A stretch of DNA of 64,000 bases from Njordibacter sp937773555 (GTDB lineage: Bacteria; Pseudomonadota; Gammaproteobacteria; Pseudomonadales; Balneatricaceae): positions 496,001-560,000 of the forward strand of contig NZ_CP159830.1 of assembly GCF_047730085.1 (NCBI RefSeq), in the 5' to 3' direction. Each line of letters begins with the position of its first letter. The stretch's first letter is position 1. Shown here in pieces: positions 44,994-53,408 of the stretch. Below the pieces are notes generated by a model that did no database searches, had not been told where the DNA came from, and saw nothing but the letters and a program-made list of their open reading frames with translations. The position numbers were made by a program, and so were the translations under genes.

Positions 44994-46148
44994 TTAGTCT
45001 TTGAGTGACTGTTCGCGCAGGCCGTCGGCCAACAGGTTAAGGCCTAGCACTAGCGACATCAACGCTAGGGCAGGAGGAATGGCCAGATGTGGGTATATCG
45101 ATAAGAGTTTGCGGCCCTCGTTTATGGTCATACCCCAGTCTGGGCTTTCTGGGCTAACACCTAGGCCAAAGAAACCCAAGGTGCCCAATAAAATAGTGAT
45201 GTAACCGATACGCAAACAAAAATCTACAATTAAGGGCCCTCGTGCATTAGGTAAAATTTCCCACAACATAATGTACCAGGGGCCTTCGCCGCGAGTTTCG
45301 GCTGCTGCTACATAGTCACGGGTTTTAATGTCCAAAGTGAGCCCCCTGACAATACGAAACACTGTTGGCGAGTTAACAAATACCACGGCAACAAAAATAT
45401 TCAGTAGGTTAGGTTCCATATAAAAGACACCTAATGGGTCCATGTTAAAAGCTAGGCCTGAATAGGCCCAAAACCCCAACACCAGTACAATAAAGACATA
45501 AATATTACGTTTCACAGGCTGGGTATAAAAGCGAGATTGAAATAACACCACAAACAATATAATAGGAAATAAGAACAACACAGCAGCCAAATAAATAGGC
45601 ACGCCGGTGGAACGAATTTCTGGTGTTACGAGTAAGAAAAACAGTAAAATTACGGGGAAGGCCAGCACTAAATTAGACAAAAACGATAACACTGTATCCA
45701 GCGTTCCTGATCGATAACCAGCGGGCAACCCTAAAGTAATGCCCACCATAAATGCAAACACAGTGGCTGCTGGTGCAATGGTTAATACTGATCGGCTGCC
45801 CATCACCACGCGAGAGAATATGTCACGAGCTAGGTTGTCACCGCCCAACAAATAGTATGCCCCTTCCTCGCCCCGCACAGGGAAACCTACGCCTTTGTTT
45901 TTCATACCAGAAATTTGGCCCAAAGGGTCGTGAGTGATGATTAAATCGGCGAAAATAGCGGTTAACACCCAAAATAGCACGAGCACCAAGCCCATAGTGC
46001 CAACGCGGCTATCAAACAGATGACCATACAAGCCTAGGTGCTGTCGATAATAAAGTGAGAGGCTTAATATAATGCCCATAGCAACCCATACAGGGATCAG
46101 CTGGGTAAAAATGCCGATGGTAATTTGCAGTGCGGATAATGCGTCCAT
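44994..46148 (-). CDS. DppC-type ABC transporter permease
   Basis: The 384-residue membrane protein is longer than a usual DppC (about 300), because it has extra N-terminal helices and an inserted hydrophobic segment (IYLAAVLFLFPIILFVVLFQ). Core features are present: HDPLGQ ... GEEGAYYLLGGDNLARDIFSRVVMGSR, and the EAA loop YVAAAETRGEGPWYIMLWEILPNARGPL. It is 9 bp downstream of the partner permease. Confidence 0.9.
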   Translation of the reverse strand: MDALSALQITIGIFTQLIPVWVAMGIILSLSLYYRQHLGLYGHLFDSRVGTMGLVLVLFWVLTAIFADLIITHDPLGQISGMKNKGVGFPVRGEEGAYYLLGGDNLARDIFSRVVMGSRSVLTIAPAATVFAFMVGITLGLPAGYRSGTLDTVLSFLSNLVLAFPVILLFFLLVTPEIRSTGVPIYLAAVLFLFPIILFVVLFQSRFYTQPVKRNIYVFIVLVLGFWAYSGLAFNMDPLGVFYMEPNLLNIFVAVVFVNSPTVFRIVRGLTLDIKTRDYVAAAETRGEGPWYIMLWEILPNARGPLIVDFCLRIGYITILLGTLGFFGLGVSPESPDWGMTINEGRKLLSIYPHLAIPPALALMSLVLGLNLLADGLREQSLKD

Positions 46149-46157
46149 CAGTGAGCC

Positions 46158-47198
46158 CTAATTGATACGAATGCGTGGATTGAGGAATACATAGCCAATA
46201 TCTGAAATAAGCTGTGTGATGAGTACCACGAATACCGCTACCATTGAGCAGGCTAACAAGAGGTCGATATCATTGTTGGAGGCAGCCTGAACGAGCAGCC
46301 AACCAAAGCCCTTATAGTTAAACAAGGTTTCAACAATAACAACACCAGTAAGCAGCCATGGGATCTGCAACATGATCACCGTAAAGGGTGCAATTAACGC
46401 ATTGCGTAGTGCATGTTTGAGTACGATATTGCGAAAACTAACGCCTTTTAAACGTGCGGTTCGAATATATTGCGCGGTCATTACCTCCGCCATTGAGGCG
46501 CGTGTCATGCGGGCGATGTAGCCCATACCATAGAACGCCATAGTCATGACGGGCAAGCTGAAATTAGCAATGGTGATCTCATCCATAGCCGAAGCCGAAG
46601 AGCCTTTAAACCACCTTAGGCCAACGGCTGAACTAGCAAATATCACTACAAAGATCACGCCTGAGACATATTCTGGTGTTGCAGTGGTAATAATGGCAAA
46701 GGTCGATAAGCTTCGATCTGTGCGGGAGCCTTCTCGCATACCTGCCAATACACCGATGATGAGTGCCATAGGTACCATTACTAGCATCACAAATAACATG
46801 AGCCAACCCGTTAACCCTAGACGTTTGCTAACAATACTGGAAACATCGTCTTTAAATACTGAAGACCAGCCCATGTCAGCCTGCAGAACCCCACAATAGT
46901 TGGGGATAGTGTCTGCACCAGGTTTTACACATCGGCCTACTGTTTTGCCATTGTCTTTAGTAAATACGAAGCCTTGGGCTACGCCTAACCATTCGCCATA
47001 GCGCACCAGCAAAGGCTGGTTATAGCCTCTATCTTCCAGCCATTGTTCAACTTGAGTGTCAGACATGCGCATGTTGCCCTGAGTCTTGGCTAACTTTTCT
47101 AAATTGGGTTGTAAGTTGGTTAAGAAAAAAACCAAAAAGGTTAGGCACAGAGCAGTCAGTGTCATAAGCCCTGTTCGCTTAACAATAAATATCCACAT
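46158..47198 (-). CDS. DppB-type ABC transporter permease
   Basis: The 346-residue protein has an N-terminal helix (LMTLTALCLTFLVFFLT), a large periplasmic loop, and five further helices. The permease signature is TARLKGVSFRNIVLKHALRNALIAPFTV. LGWSSVFKDDVSSIVSKRLGLT-like features correspond to the DppB pattern. Between it and the upstream binding-protein gene are two strong hairpins (47237-47294). Confidence 0.9.
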   Translation of the reverse strand: MWIFIVKRTGLMTLTALCLTFLVFFLTNLQPNLEKLAKTQGNMRMSDTQVEQWLEDRGYNQPLLVRYGEWLGVAQGFVFTKDNGKTVGRCVKPGADTIPNYCGVLQADMGWSSVFKDDVSSIVSKRLGLTGWLMLFVMLVMVPMALIIGVLAGMREGSRTDRSLSTFAIITTATPEYVSGVIFVVIFASSAVGLRWFKGSSASAMDEITIANFSLPVMTMAFYGMGYIARMTRASMAEVMTAQYIRTARLKGVSFRNIVLKHALRNALIAPFTVIMLQIPWLLTGVVIVETLFNYKGFGWLLVQAASNNDIDLLLACSMVAVFVVLITQLISDIGYVFLNPRIRIN

Positions 47199-47236
47199 GT
47201 GCAGTCCTGAGGTGACTAGGGCAGAGAGGTAATAAC

Positions 47237-47294
47237 AAAGAGCAGGCCACTAGGCCTGCTCTTTAGAGAAAATTAGAGGGCCACAAAGTGGCCC
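47237..47294 (-). terminator. Two perfect hairpins between binding-protein and permease genes
   Basis: 47237-47264 is a 12-bp perfect stem with a 4-nt loop (AAAGAGCAGGCC-ACTA-complement). 47278-47294 is a 7-bp perfect stem (GGGCCAC-AAA-GTGGCCC). They lie inside the operon, so they more likely stabilise or partially terminate the transcript, giving more binding protein than permease. Confidence 0.75.
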
Positions 47295-47303
47295 AGGTAG
47301 AGG

Positions 47304-48956
47304 TTAAGACCACCAAATCTTTTCTGGATGAAACTCAAACGCAGGATGCATTTCGGCATTCACTAGGCCTGGCTTGTTATGCCGATATAAAGAACGCCAA
47401 TATGGCTGAATGATGACGCCTTCATCTTGCATAATGGCCTCGATCTTGGCCATGATTTTGCGGCGTTCATCGGCGTCAGGGACCGACAGAGCTTGTGATA
47501 ACAAACTATCAAACTCTTTATTAGCGAAACCAGCTTCGTTCCAAGCTTCACCACTGCGGTAGGCTAGTGCCAAAACCTGCACACCCAAAGGACGTTGATT
47601 CCAGTTGGTGGAGGAGAAGGGGTATTTTACCCAGTCATTCCAGAAGGTAGAACCTGGTAAAATGGTCCGCTTAACCTTAATGCCTGCTTGGCGCAATTGC
47701 GCAGCCACGGCATCTGTGGTGTTGCGTCGCCAATCATCATCGATGGAAATAAGTTCATGTTCATAATCACCCATGCCAGCTTCTTCCATCAGTGCTTTTG
47801 CTGCAGCACCATCTACCTTTTGGGCAGGCAAGGCTGCATATTCTGGATGAATTGGGCAAACGTGGTGGTTTTCTGCCGTTGTGCCAAGGCCAGAGTAGCC
47901 AAGTTCTAAACATATACTATTGTCAACAGCCATCGCTAAGGCCTGACGCACGCGTTTATCAGCATAGGGCTTAATGCCATCCACTTCAGCCTGCTGATTG
48001 GGGCGGATGACGATGGTGGATGCCGTCACTGCTGACGATTTTATCCAACCCAGGTCATCAAACATGCCGATAAATTCACCAGCAACGTCGTAGGTCATAT
48101 CAAATTCATCTGCGTCAGCACCGGCTACAATAGCACCGTAGTCGGTGCCATAGTCAAGCATTTCAATACGGTCAAGGTATGCCCCTTCGCCCCACCATGA
48201 ATGGGACTCATTGCGCACCAACACGGCCTTAACACCCACCTCGAGACTTTCAGGAAGGTATGGGCCAGTGCCTATGGCATTGCCTATCATATTGTCACTG
48301 TCATGGCTTGAATGGACAATAGCTGCAGGGTAGTCAGTCATGCCTGGAATAATAGAAATATCTGGAGCCAAAAGATTGAGCTGCACGGTATGGCTATCGA
48401 CGACTTCAATGGCGCCTGCCCGTGCTTTGCCTGTATCGGCATCCAGTAAGGAATTCATACGACCCGCCATGGAGTTGCCTTCCACACTCTTGTCACACCA
48501 ACCAATCATATTGCGAGCCACGTCATCGGCAGTGAAGGCATCGCCATTATTCCAAGTTACGCCCTTGCGCACGTTAAGTGTGAAGACAGTGGCATCGTTG
48601 TTGGATGACCAACTTTCGAGTAATTGGCCGTCCATAGTGCCATCAGTATTAATGCGCACTAGGTATTCTAACCAGCCACGGCTGAAGTTAGCTATTTGGC
48701 TCCAGTCATAGGTGCGTGGGTCTTTCATCGCACGCACTTCCGTTTGATAACGCAAGGTGCCACCCATTTTAGGCGTGCCGGCCATGGCCATTGGCGCGAC
48801 TAAACCAATCATGCTGTATGCCGCAATTGCGCTGGCACCCAAGGCAGAGGCACGTACAAAAAATTCTCGACGGGAAAGCTGGCCTTGTAAATATTCATTT
48901 TTATACATGTCAACGACAGGATGCGTTGCTTTATTAAAGTCAGTGTACTTCGTCAT
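47304..48956 (-). CDS. Periplasmic substrate-binding protein, SBP_bac_5 (dipeptide/opine type), with Tat-like signal
   Basis: I start at ATG 48956, which has GGAGAG in front, giving 550 residues. Residues 28-33 are SRREFF followed by a hydrophobic stretch (ASALGASAIAAYSMIGLV), a Tat-type signal. The mature part has the family-5 pattern: GGTLRYQTEVRAMKDPRTYDW, FTLNVRKGVTWNNGDAFTADDVA, and VRQALAMAVDNSICLELGYSG. Family 5 members bind peptides, opines, or other amino compounds. Ligand identity is unknown. Confidence 0.9.
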   Translation of the reverse strand: MTKYTDFNKATHPVVDMYKNEYLQGQLSRREFFVRASALGASAIAAYSMIGLVAPMAMAGTPKMGGTLRYQTEVRAMKDPRTYDWSQIANFSRGWLEYLVRINTDGTMDGQLLESWSSNNDATVFTLNVRKGVTWNNGDAFTADDVARNMIGWCDKSVEGNSMAGRMNSLLDADTGKARAGAIEVVDSHTVQLNLLAPDISIIPGMTDYPAAIVHSSHDSDNMIGNAIGTGPYLPESLEVGVKAVLVRNESHSWWGEGAYLDRIEMLDYGTDYGAIVAGADADEFDMTYDVAGEFIGMFDDLGWIKSSAVTASTIVIRPNQQAEVDGIKPYADKRVRQALAMAVDNSICLELGYSGLGTTAENHHVCPIHPEYAALPAQKVDGAAAKALMEEAGMGDYEHELISIDDDWRRNTTDAVAAQLRQAGIKVKRTILPGSTFWNDWVKYPFSSTNWNQRPLGVQVLALAYRSGEAWNEAGFANKEFDSLLSQALSVPDADERRKIMAKIEAIMQDEGVIIQPYWRSLYRHNKPGLVNAEMHPAFEFHPEKIWWS

Positions 48957-49278
48957 TCTATACTCTCCAATTGTTATTTTTATGGACGGCAAGGTTTGGT
49001 TTTTGAGTTTAAGTCTGGACAAACTAAAGCTGAATGCGCTTGCCTCAAAGCCGTCTGCTTCAGTTATTCTTTAAAGCTTATGCCCTATCTAAGTCTCTAT
49101 AAGACGCCTTAAGTTTTACAGATCATTTGCACTCTTGTCAAATGATCAACCTAGCTAACGTGACCTGAGGCCCCATATATAGCCTCTGTGTAACTATATA
49201 CTACAAGTTCTTTAATTCCCCTTTTGGTAAAGAAGATTGGATAAAGGTTTTGCAATAAACTAAAAACTATGGAAATAT

Positions 49279-49298
49279 TTACTTTAAGTTTAAAGTAA
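49279..49298. promoter_or_regulatory. 20-bp palindrome in the binding-protein / TauD divergent region
   Basis: TTACTTTAA-GT-TTAAAGTAA lies 43 bp before the TauD-type start in the 385-bp gap between divergent genes (48957-49341). It is a good operator candidate. No other structure stands out in the gap. Confidence 0.5.
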
Positions 49299-49341
49299 TA
49301 TCTTTTTAAACCTAACGTAAGCATATGGAATGAGGACAATA

Positions 49342-50211
49342 ATGAAAGAAATTAAACACTTTGCTTGGGACGCTTCACATCTGAGCGAAATCGACTCTAT
49401 CTGGATCAACGGTTCAGAAGATATGGAGACCATTATCGATATGGCCACCCAATCACTACACCACTTTGGATTCGCTTTTTTGCGCAACTTGTGCCTTGAT
49501 GACAAGGAATCAACTGCAGCAAGGCTAACCCTGCTTGGAGAGAATCTAGGTAGTATCGTGTCACAATCGCCACGGGGCGAGCTCGTGGAAGATGTATGCG
49601 ACTTTTCTGATGTAGAAGCCGAAGATAAACGTGGTTATCGGTCTGCTGGAGAACTGACACCACATTCTGACCCATCAACGCTAATTGCGCTGCATTGCCT
49701 GCAACCCGCGATGACAGGTGGGGAAAGCTATTTGGTAAATGTACGCAGCATCCACGATCATATTGCGGCCACAGATCAAACCCTTCTCGAAGAGTTGTAT
49801 AAGCCGTTTCCACATTGGCGTGTGGAGGGTTCCCATGGTATTGCGCAGGCGGGCCCTTATGAAACCGAGCGACCCGTTTTTTGCGAAAACAACGGTCGCG
49901 TTAGCTGTGTATACTACCGACCATTTATAGAGCTAAGTGCCCAAACCCAGCAAATAGAGTTGAGTGAGACACAGGTCGCCGCACTCGATTTATTCGATCA
50001 TTTTTCAAGGTCTGATGAATTAGCCCTGCGTACAACACTGCAAAAAGGCGAGACAATTATTGTCCACAACCGCTCGGTGCTGCACGCACGAACAGGTTAT
50101 CAGGATTGGCCTAACGCTCAAGATCGCCGCCATTTACTGCGGCTATGGATTGATGCCCCAGAACGATTTCCAGTACATCCACAACACGAACTTGGCGATC
50201 TGTTTGCTTAG
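49342..50211 (+). CDS. TauD/TfdA-type 2-oxoglutarate/Fe(II) oxygenase
   Basis: The start is ATG 49342 with GAGGA before it, giving 289 residues. The iron ligands are H108-x-D110 (GELTPHSDPSTL) and a distal His near 248 (SVLHARTGY). Arg in RRHLLRLW (about 262-267) should bind 2-oxoglutarate. GGESYLVNVRSIHDHI is typical of the TauD/gamma-butyrobetaine hydroxylase superfamily. Members hydroxylate taurine, betaines or carboxylates. The context (importer, GbdR-like regulator, MttB enzyme) favours a betaine-like substrate. Confidence 0.88.
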   Translation: MKEIKHFAWDASHLSEIDSIWINGSEDMETIIDMATQSLHHFGFAFLRNLCLDDKESTAARLTLLGENLGSIVSQSPRGELVEDVCDFSDVEAEDKRGYRSAGELTPHSDPSTLIALHCLQPAMTGGESYLVNVRSIHDHIAATDQTLLEELYKPFPHWRVEGSHGIAQAGPYETERPVFCENNGRVSCVYYRPFIELSAQTQQIELSETQVAALDLFDHFSRSDELALRTTLQKGETIIVHNRSVLHARTGYQDWPNAQDRRHLLRLWIDAPERFPVHPQHELGDLFA

Positions 50212-50309
50212 TTAATTCTCACTCTAGTTGCTTAACAGCAATAGCGCAATGCACTGGTAGTGCTGTCCTCTTATGTCATTACATAAGAGGAGGGTGTAGA
50301 AGAGCAAGA

Positions 50310-50638
50310 ATTGTTTTGGCAGGATTTGGGTCAACATTGGCAAATTATCAATCAATACTTCAAACCTTATCCTGGATGCCGTTGTGCTCAGGCAAGAGAT
50401 ATTTTGGTAAAATCACGTTATTGAAAAGCGCAGGCTACAATGAGGTGTTTCCAGCGGAGCGTTGGGCGCATGTCTGTATCCGTATGGAAGACGGCACAGA
50501 AATGGTATCAGAGCCTCATGATGCCGCCAGAAAGCGCATCACGTGTTGGCCTATATTGAGCAATTACAAAACGGTAATTTAGCTGACTTAATGGCTTTAC
50601 TCTGTGATTAATTAGCCAGCTGTATAACGGGAATCATG
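50310..50638 (+). pseudogene. Decayed, internally deleted copy of the mmgE/prpD 3' end
   Basis: Three blocks match the intact gene at 41572-42903 in the same order. 50316-50391 matches about 42305-42380, 50404-50530 matches about 42617-42745, and the region to 50638 matches about 42824-42929. The last block runs past the mmgE stop into the end of the convergent ATPase gene (TAATTAGCCAGCTGTATAAC). The copy arose by segmental duplication followed by deletions. It cannot encode a working protein. Confidence 0.85.
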
Positions 50639-50663
50639 TGAGTTTTTACTAAAGCTGAGATTT

Positions 50664-51653
50664 TCAACTTTGTAAAACAGCAGCGGATAATGAGTCTCTT
50701 GTGCGCTCTTGTCTTGGCGTTATTAAAAACTTTGTGCGATAGCATTTTGCCAAATACGACGTTGAATTAAAGCCGCAGGCGGTGGCAATAGCAAAGGTAG
50801 AAAGGCTAGTTTGTTGTAACAGTAGCCGGGCTTTATTGAGCCTTAAATCTAAGTAATACTGCGCAGGCCTTAAGCCAAAGTGATGTTTAAATAGGCGTTC
50901 CATCTGCCGTAAAGAGAGGCCTGATTGACTGGCGACCTGGGTTTGCGAAATAGGATCCTCGGTGCAGCTCTGCATTAATTCGATAGCCTTAATTAGCGCT
51001 GGGTGATGAATACTTAATCTAGTTTGGGTAGCCATGCGCTGGTGCGTATGAGCATCGCGGATGCTAGGGTGAATGCATTGCTCTGCCACATCCTTTGCCA
51101 GTGGCAAGCCATGTTGCTGGGTAATGAGTTGGAGCATCATATCAAGCCCTGATAAACCGCCTGAGCAAGTCATAAAGTCAGTATCCATCTCATACAGCTC
51201 ACCAGTAATATTTAGCAAGGGGAACTCTTCCTTAAAACTATCAATGTTTTCCCAGTGGATAGTGCAGGGACTTTGGTTTAGTAATTTGGCACGTGCTAGC
51301 AACAAACTACCAGTTGACGTAGAACCTAAGGTGATAGACTGGCGTGATAAGCCCCTTAACCATTTGCTGAGAGTGGGGTCATCATGGTCTTTTACTTCTA
51401 TGCCGGCCACAACAATTAGGGCATCTAAACCCTCTGTGTCTGCCATATCCCGTGTGGTAGCCACCTCAATGTCGTTGCTAGCTCGAACAGGTAAGCCGTC
51501 TTGGCTATAAAATGACCACTCATACAAAATACGCTGGCTAAGCCGGTTAGCGATTCTCAATGGTTCAACGGCAGCTGACATAGAGAGCATAGAAAACTGT
51601 GGGATCAGGAAAAATCCAATCTGGGTTAGATTACTAGTGCGGTTTGGTCGCAT
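50664..51653 (-). CDS. GbdR/CdhR-like AraC family regulator with GATase1-like domain
   Basis: The 329-residue protein has an N-terminal DJ-1/GATase1-like sensor (IGFFLIPQFSMLSMSAAVEPLRIAN; GLDALIVVAGIEV; the usual Cys elbow is STSTGSLLLA, without a Cys). The C-terminal part is an AraC double HTH (SQTQVASQSGLSLRQMERLFKHHFGLRPAQYYLDLRL; TACGFNSTSYLAKCYRTKF). This layout is that of GbdR and CdhR, which respond to glycine betaine/dimethylglycine and carnitine. It is divergent from the mttB operon, and the 163-bp gap carries shared element copy B, so regulation of that operon is likely. Confidence 0.9.
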   Translation of the reverse strand: MRPNRTSNLTQIGFFLIPQFSMLSMSAAVEPLRIANRLSQRILYEWSFYSQDGLPVRASNDIEVATTRDMADTEGLDALIVVAGIEVKDHDDPTLSKWLRGLSRQSITLGSTSTGSLLLARAKLLNQSPCTIHWENIDSFKEEFPLLNITGELYEMDTDFMTCSGGLSGLDMMLQLITQQHGLPLAKDVAEQCIHPSIRDAHTHQRMATQTRLSIHHPALIKAIELMQSCTEDPISQTQVASQSGLSLRQMERLFKHHFGLRPAQYYLDLRLNKARLLLQQTSLSTFAIATACGFNSTSYLAKCYRTKFLITPRQERTRDSLSAAVLQS

Positions 51654-51707
51654 GGAGGCTCCTTTAAGGAGCGTAGGGTATCGAGTAAAATACTGTTATG
51701 CAATTTT

Positions 51708-51763
51708 TAAGTCCGTTTATTGTCGATTTAGTATCTTTTTTTAATCATTTGAATGCTATCGTG
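51708..51763. promoter_or_regulatory. Shared upstream element, copy B (before the mttB operon)
   Basis: This is the partner of 41423-41479. It lies between the GbdR-like gene and mttB, 53 bp upstream of the latter. The common core is GTTTATTGTCGATTTAGT. Its location next to the regulator gene makes that regulator the first candidate to bind it. Confidence 0.6.
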
Positions 51764-51816
51764 TTGGCTATAAACCCGTTACTAAGAGGCTATGAATTAG
51801 GCCTCAGGTGAAATAA

Positions 51817-53376
51817 ATGAGCCGTATTGCTGGTCGCCGCCGTAAAGTAAAGCAAGAAACAATTAATCCATTTGCTATTCCTCAGCTCGAACGACAGGAA
51901 AAGCGTAATCGTTTTGCGCCTATCGCGGCATTGGAATCAGAACAGGTTGAACTCATTCACGAAGCCTCCTTGGACATACTTGAGCAGTTGGGTATCGAAG
52001 TGATGGGTCAAGATGCATTGAATTTGTTCAAGCAGGCAGGGGCAGACGTTGATGACGTGGGTGTGGTTCGGATGGATAGAGCATTGGTATTGGAGTGCAT
52101 TAGCAAGGCCCCTGCGCAATTTACTCTTACTCCACGCAACCCAAGCAATGCCTTAGAAATTGGGTCCAACGTGATTCATTTCGGCTTGACGTCGGGCCCT
52201 CCAAACGTACACGACTGCGTGAATGGTCGCCGCCTGGGTAACTTTGCAGATTATGAGCACATGATCCGCTTTGGGCAGTACTTCAACGTCATTGATTTTT
52301 TTGGTAATCAGGCTGTGGCACCCACAGATTTACCCCCTAATACTCGGCACCTAGACACCACTTTCGCCAACCTAACGCTTGCTGATAAAGTTTTTTTTGC
52401 CCAAGGCATTGGTGCAGGCCGTGTAAAAGACGCAGTAGCAATGAACGCCATTGCTAACGGCATGAGCCTAGAAGAACTGGCTTTAACCCCTGCTACTATG
52501 ACTAATATCAACATTAATTCGCCACGAAAATTAGACGACAGTATGGCTTATGGTGCTATGCAAATGGCAAAGATGGGCCAGGCCGTCACGGTGACGCCGT
52601 TTACCCTCATGGGTGCTATGACCCCTACCACCATGGCGGGTGCCTTAGCGCAACAAAATGCTGAGGCGTTGTTGGGTATTGCTTTGGTGCAGTTAACTAA
52701 GGCGGGTGCCCCAGTAGTTTATGGTGGTTTTACCTCAAACGTTGATATGCGTTCTGGCGCCCCAGCTTTTGGTACGCCAGAAAATTGCCTGGCCAACATG
52801 GCGAGTGGACAAATGGCGCGGCGATATAATTTGCCGTATCGCACGAGTGCCTGTAATGCCTCTAATGCGGTGGATGGCCAGGCAGTATATGAAACCCAAA
52901 TGGCTTTGTGGGGTTCTGTAATGGGGCATGGAAATTTAATCTATCATGCTGCGGGTTGGCTAGAAGGTGGGCTGGTGGCTTCGTTTGAAAAAATTGTCAT
53001 GGATTGTGAAATGCTGCAGCATATGGCAGTAATGTTGCAGCCCCTAAAAATTGATCGTATCGAAATTGGTATTGAGGCGATGGACGAAGTGGGGCCTGGG
53101 GGTCATTTCTTTGGTTCCAGTCACACTATAGAACGTTATAAAAGTGCCTTTTATCAACCTTTTTTGAGTGATTGGAAAAATTACGAGAGTTGGGTTGAAG
53201 CGGGGTCTAAAAATGCGACTATGCGGGCCACAGAGATTTGGCAGAAAATTTTAGCTGAATTTGAACCGCCAAAGATTGATTTAGCTAAGCAAGAAGAGCT
53301 AGAGTCTTATGTTGCTAAGCGTAAAGAAGAGCTCGGCAGCACTGAACCCATGCTAGAACCGATTGAAATAGATTAG
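51817..53376 (+). CDS. MttB-family (trimethylamine methyltransferase superfamily) protein without pyrrolysine
   Basis: The 519-residue protein has the MttB fold pattern: LIHEASLDILEQLGIEVMGQDALNLFKQAGA, FGLTSGPPNVHDCVNGRRLGNFADYEHM, PFTLMGAMTPTTMAGALAQQNAEALLGI, and GGHFFGSSHTIERYKSAFYQP. There is no in-frame amber codon, so it belongs to the non-pyrrolysine branch, which includes glycine betaine methyltransferases (MtgB) that pass a methyl group to a corrinoid protein. No corrinoid protein or its methyltransferase is encoded in this window. It is the first gene of a three-gene operon. Confidence 0.92.
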   Translation: MSRIAGRRRKVKQETINPFAIPQLERQEKRNRFAPIAALESEQVELIHEASLDILEQLGIEVMGQDALNLFKQAGADVDDVGVVRMDRALVLECISKAPAQFTLTPRNPSNALEIGSNVIHFGLTSGPPNVHDCVNGRRLGNFADYEHMIRFGQYFNVIDFFGNQAVAPTDLPPNTRHLDTTFANLTLADKVFFAQGIGAGRVKDAVAMNAIANGMSLEELALTPATMTNININSPRKLDDSMAYGAMQMAKMGQAVTVTPFTLMGAMTPTTMAGALAQQNAEALLGIALVQLTKAGAPVVYGGFTSNVDMRSGAPAFGTPENCLANMASGQMARRYNLPYRTSACNASNAVDGQAVYETQMALWGSVMGHGNLIYHAAGWLEGGLVASFEKIVMDCEMLQHMAVMLQPLKIDRIEIGIEAMDEVGPGGHFFGSSHTIERYKSAFYQPFLSDWKNYESWVEAGSKNATMRATEIWQKILAEFEPPKIDLAKQEELESYVAKRKEELGSTEPMLEPIEID

Positions 53377-53408
53377 CATCGCCTAAATAGGCAGTTTTAG
53401 GAGTTTTT

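Noticed and set aside
46546..46899. 117-codon frame antisense to the DppB-type permease
   Set aside because: Shadow of the permease gene.
48340..48711. 123-codon frame antisense to the family-5 binding protein
   Set aside because: Shadow; no start signals or known domain.
51817..53376. Pyrrolysine-containing trimethylamine methyltransferase
   Set aside because: The frame has no in-frame TAG and no pyl genes are present, so it belongs to the non-pyrrolysine branch.
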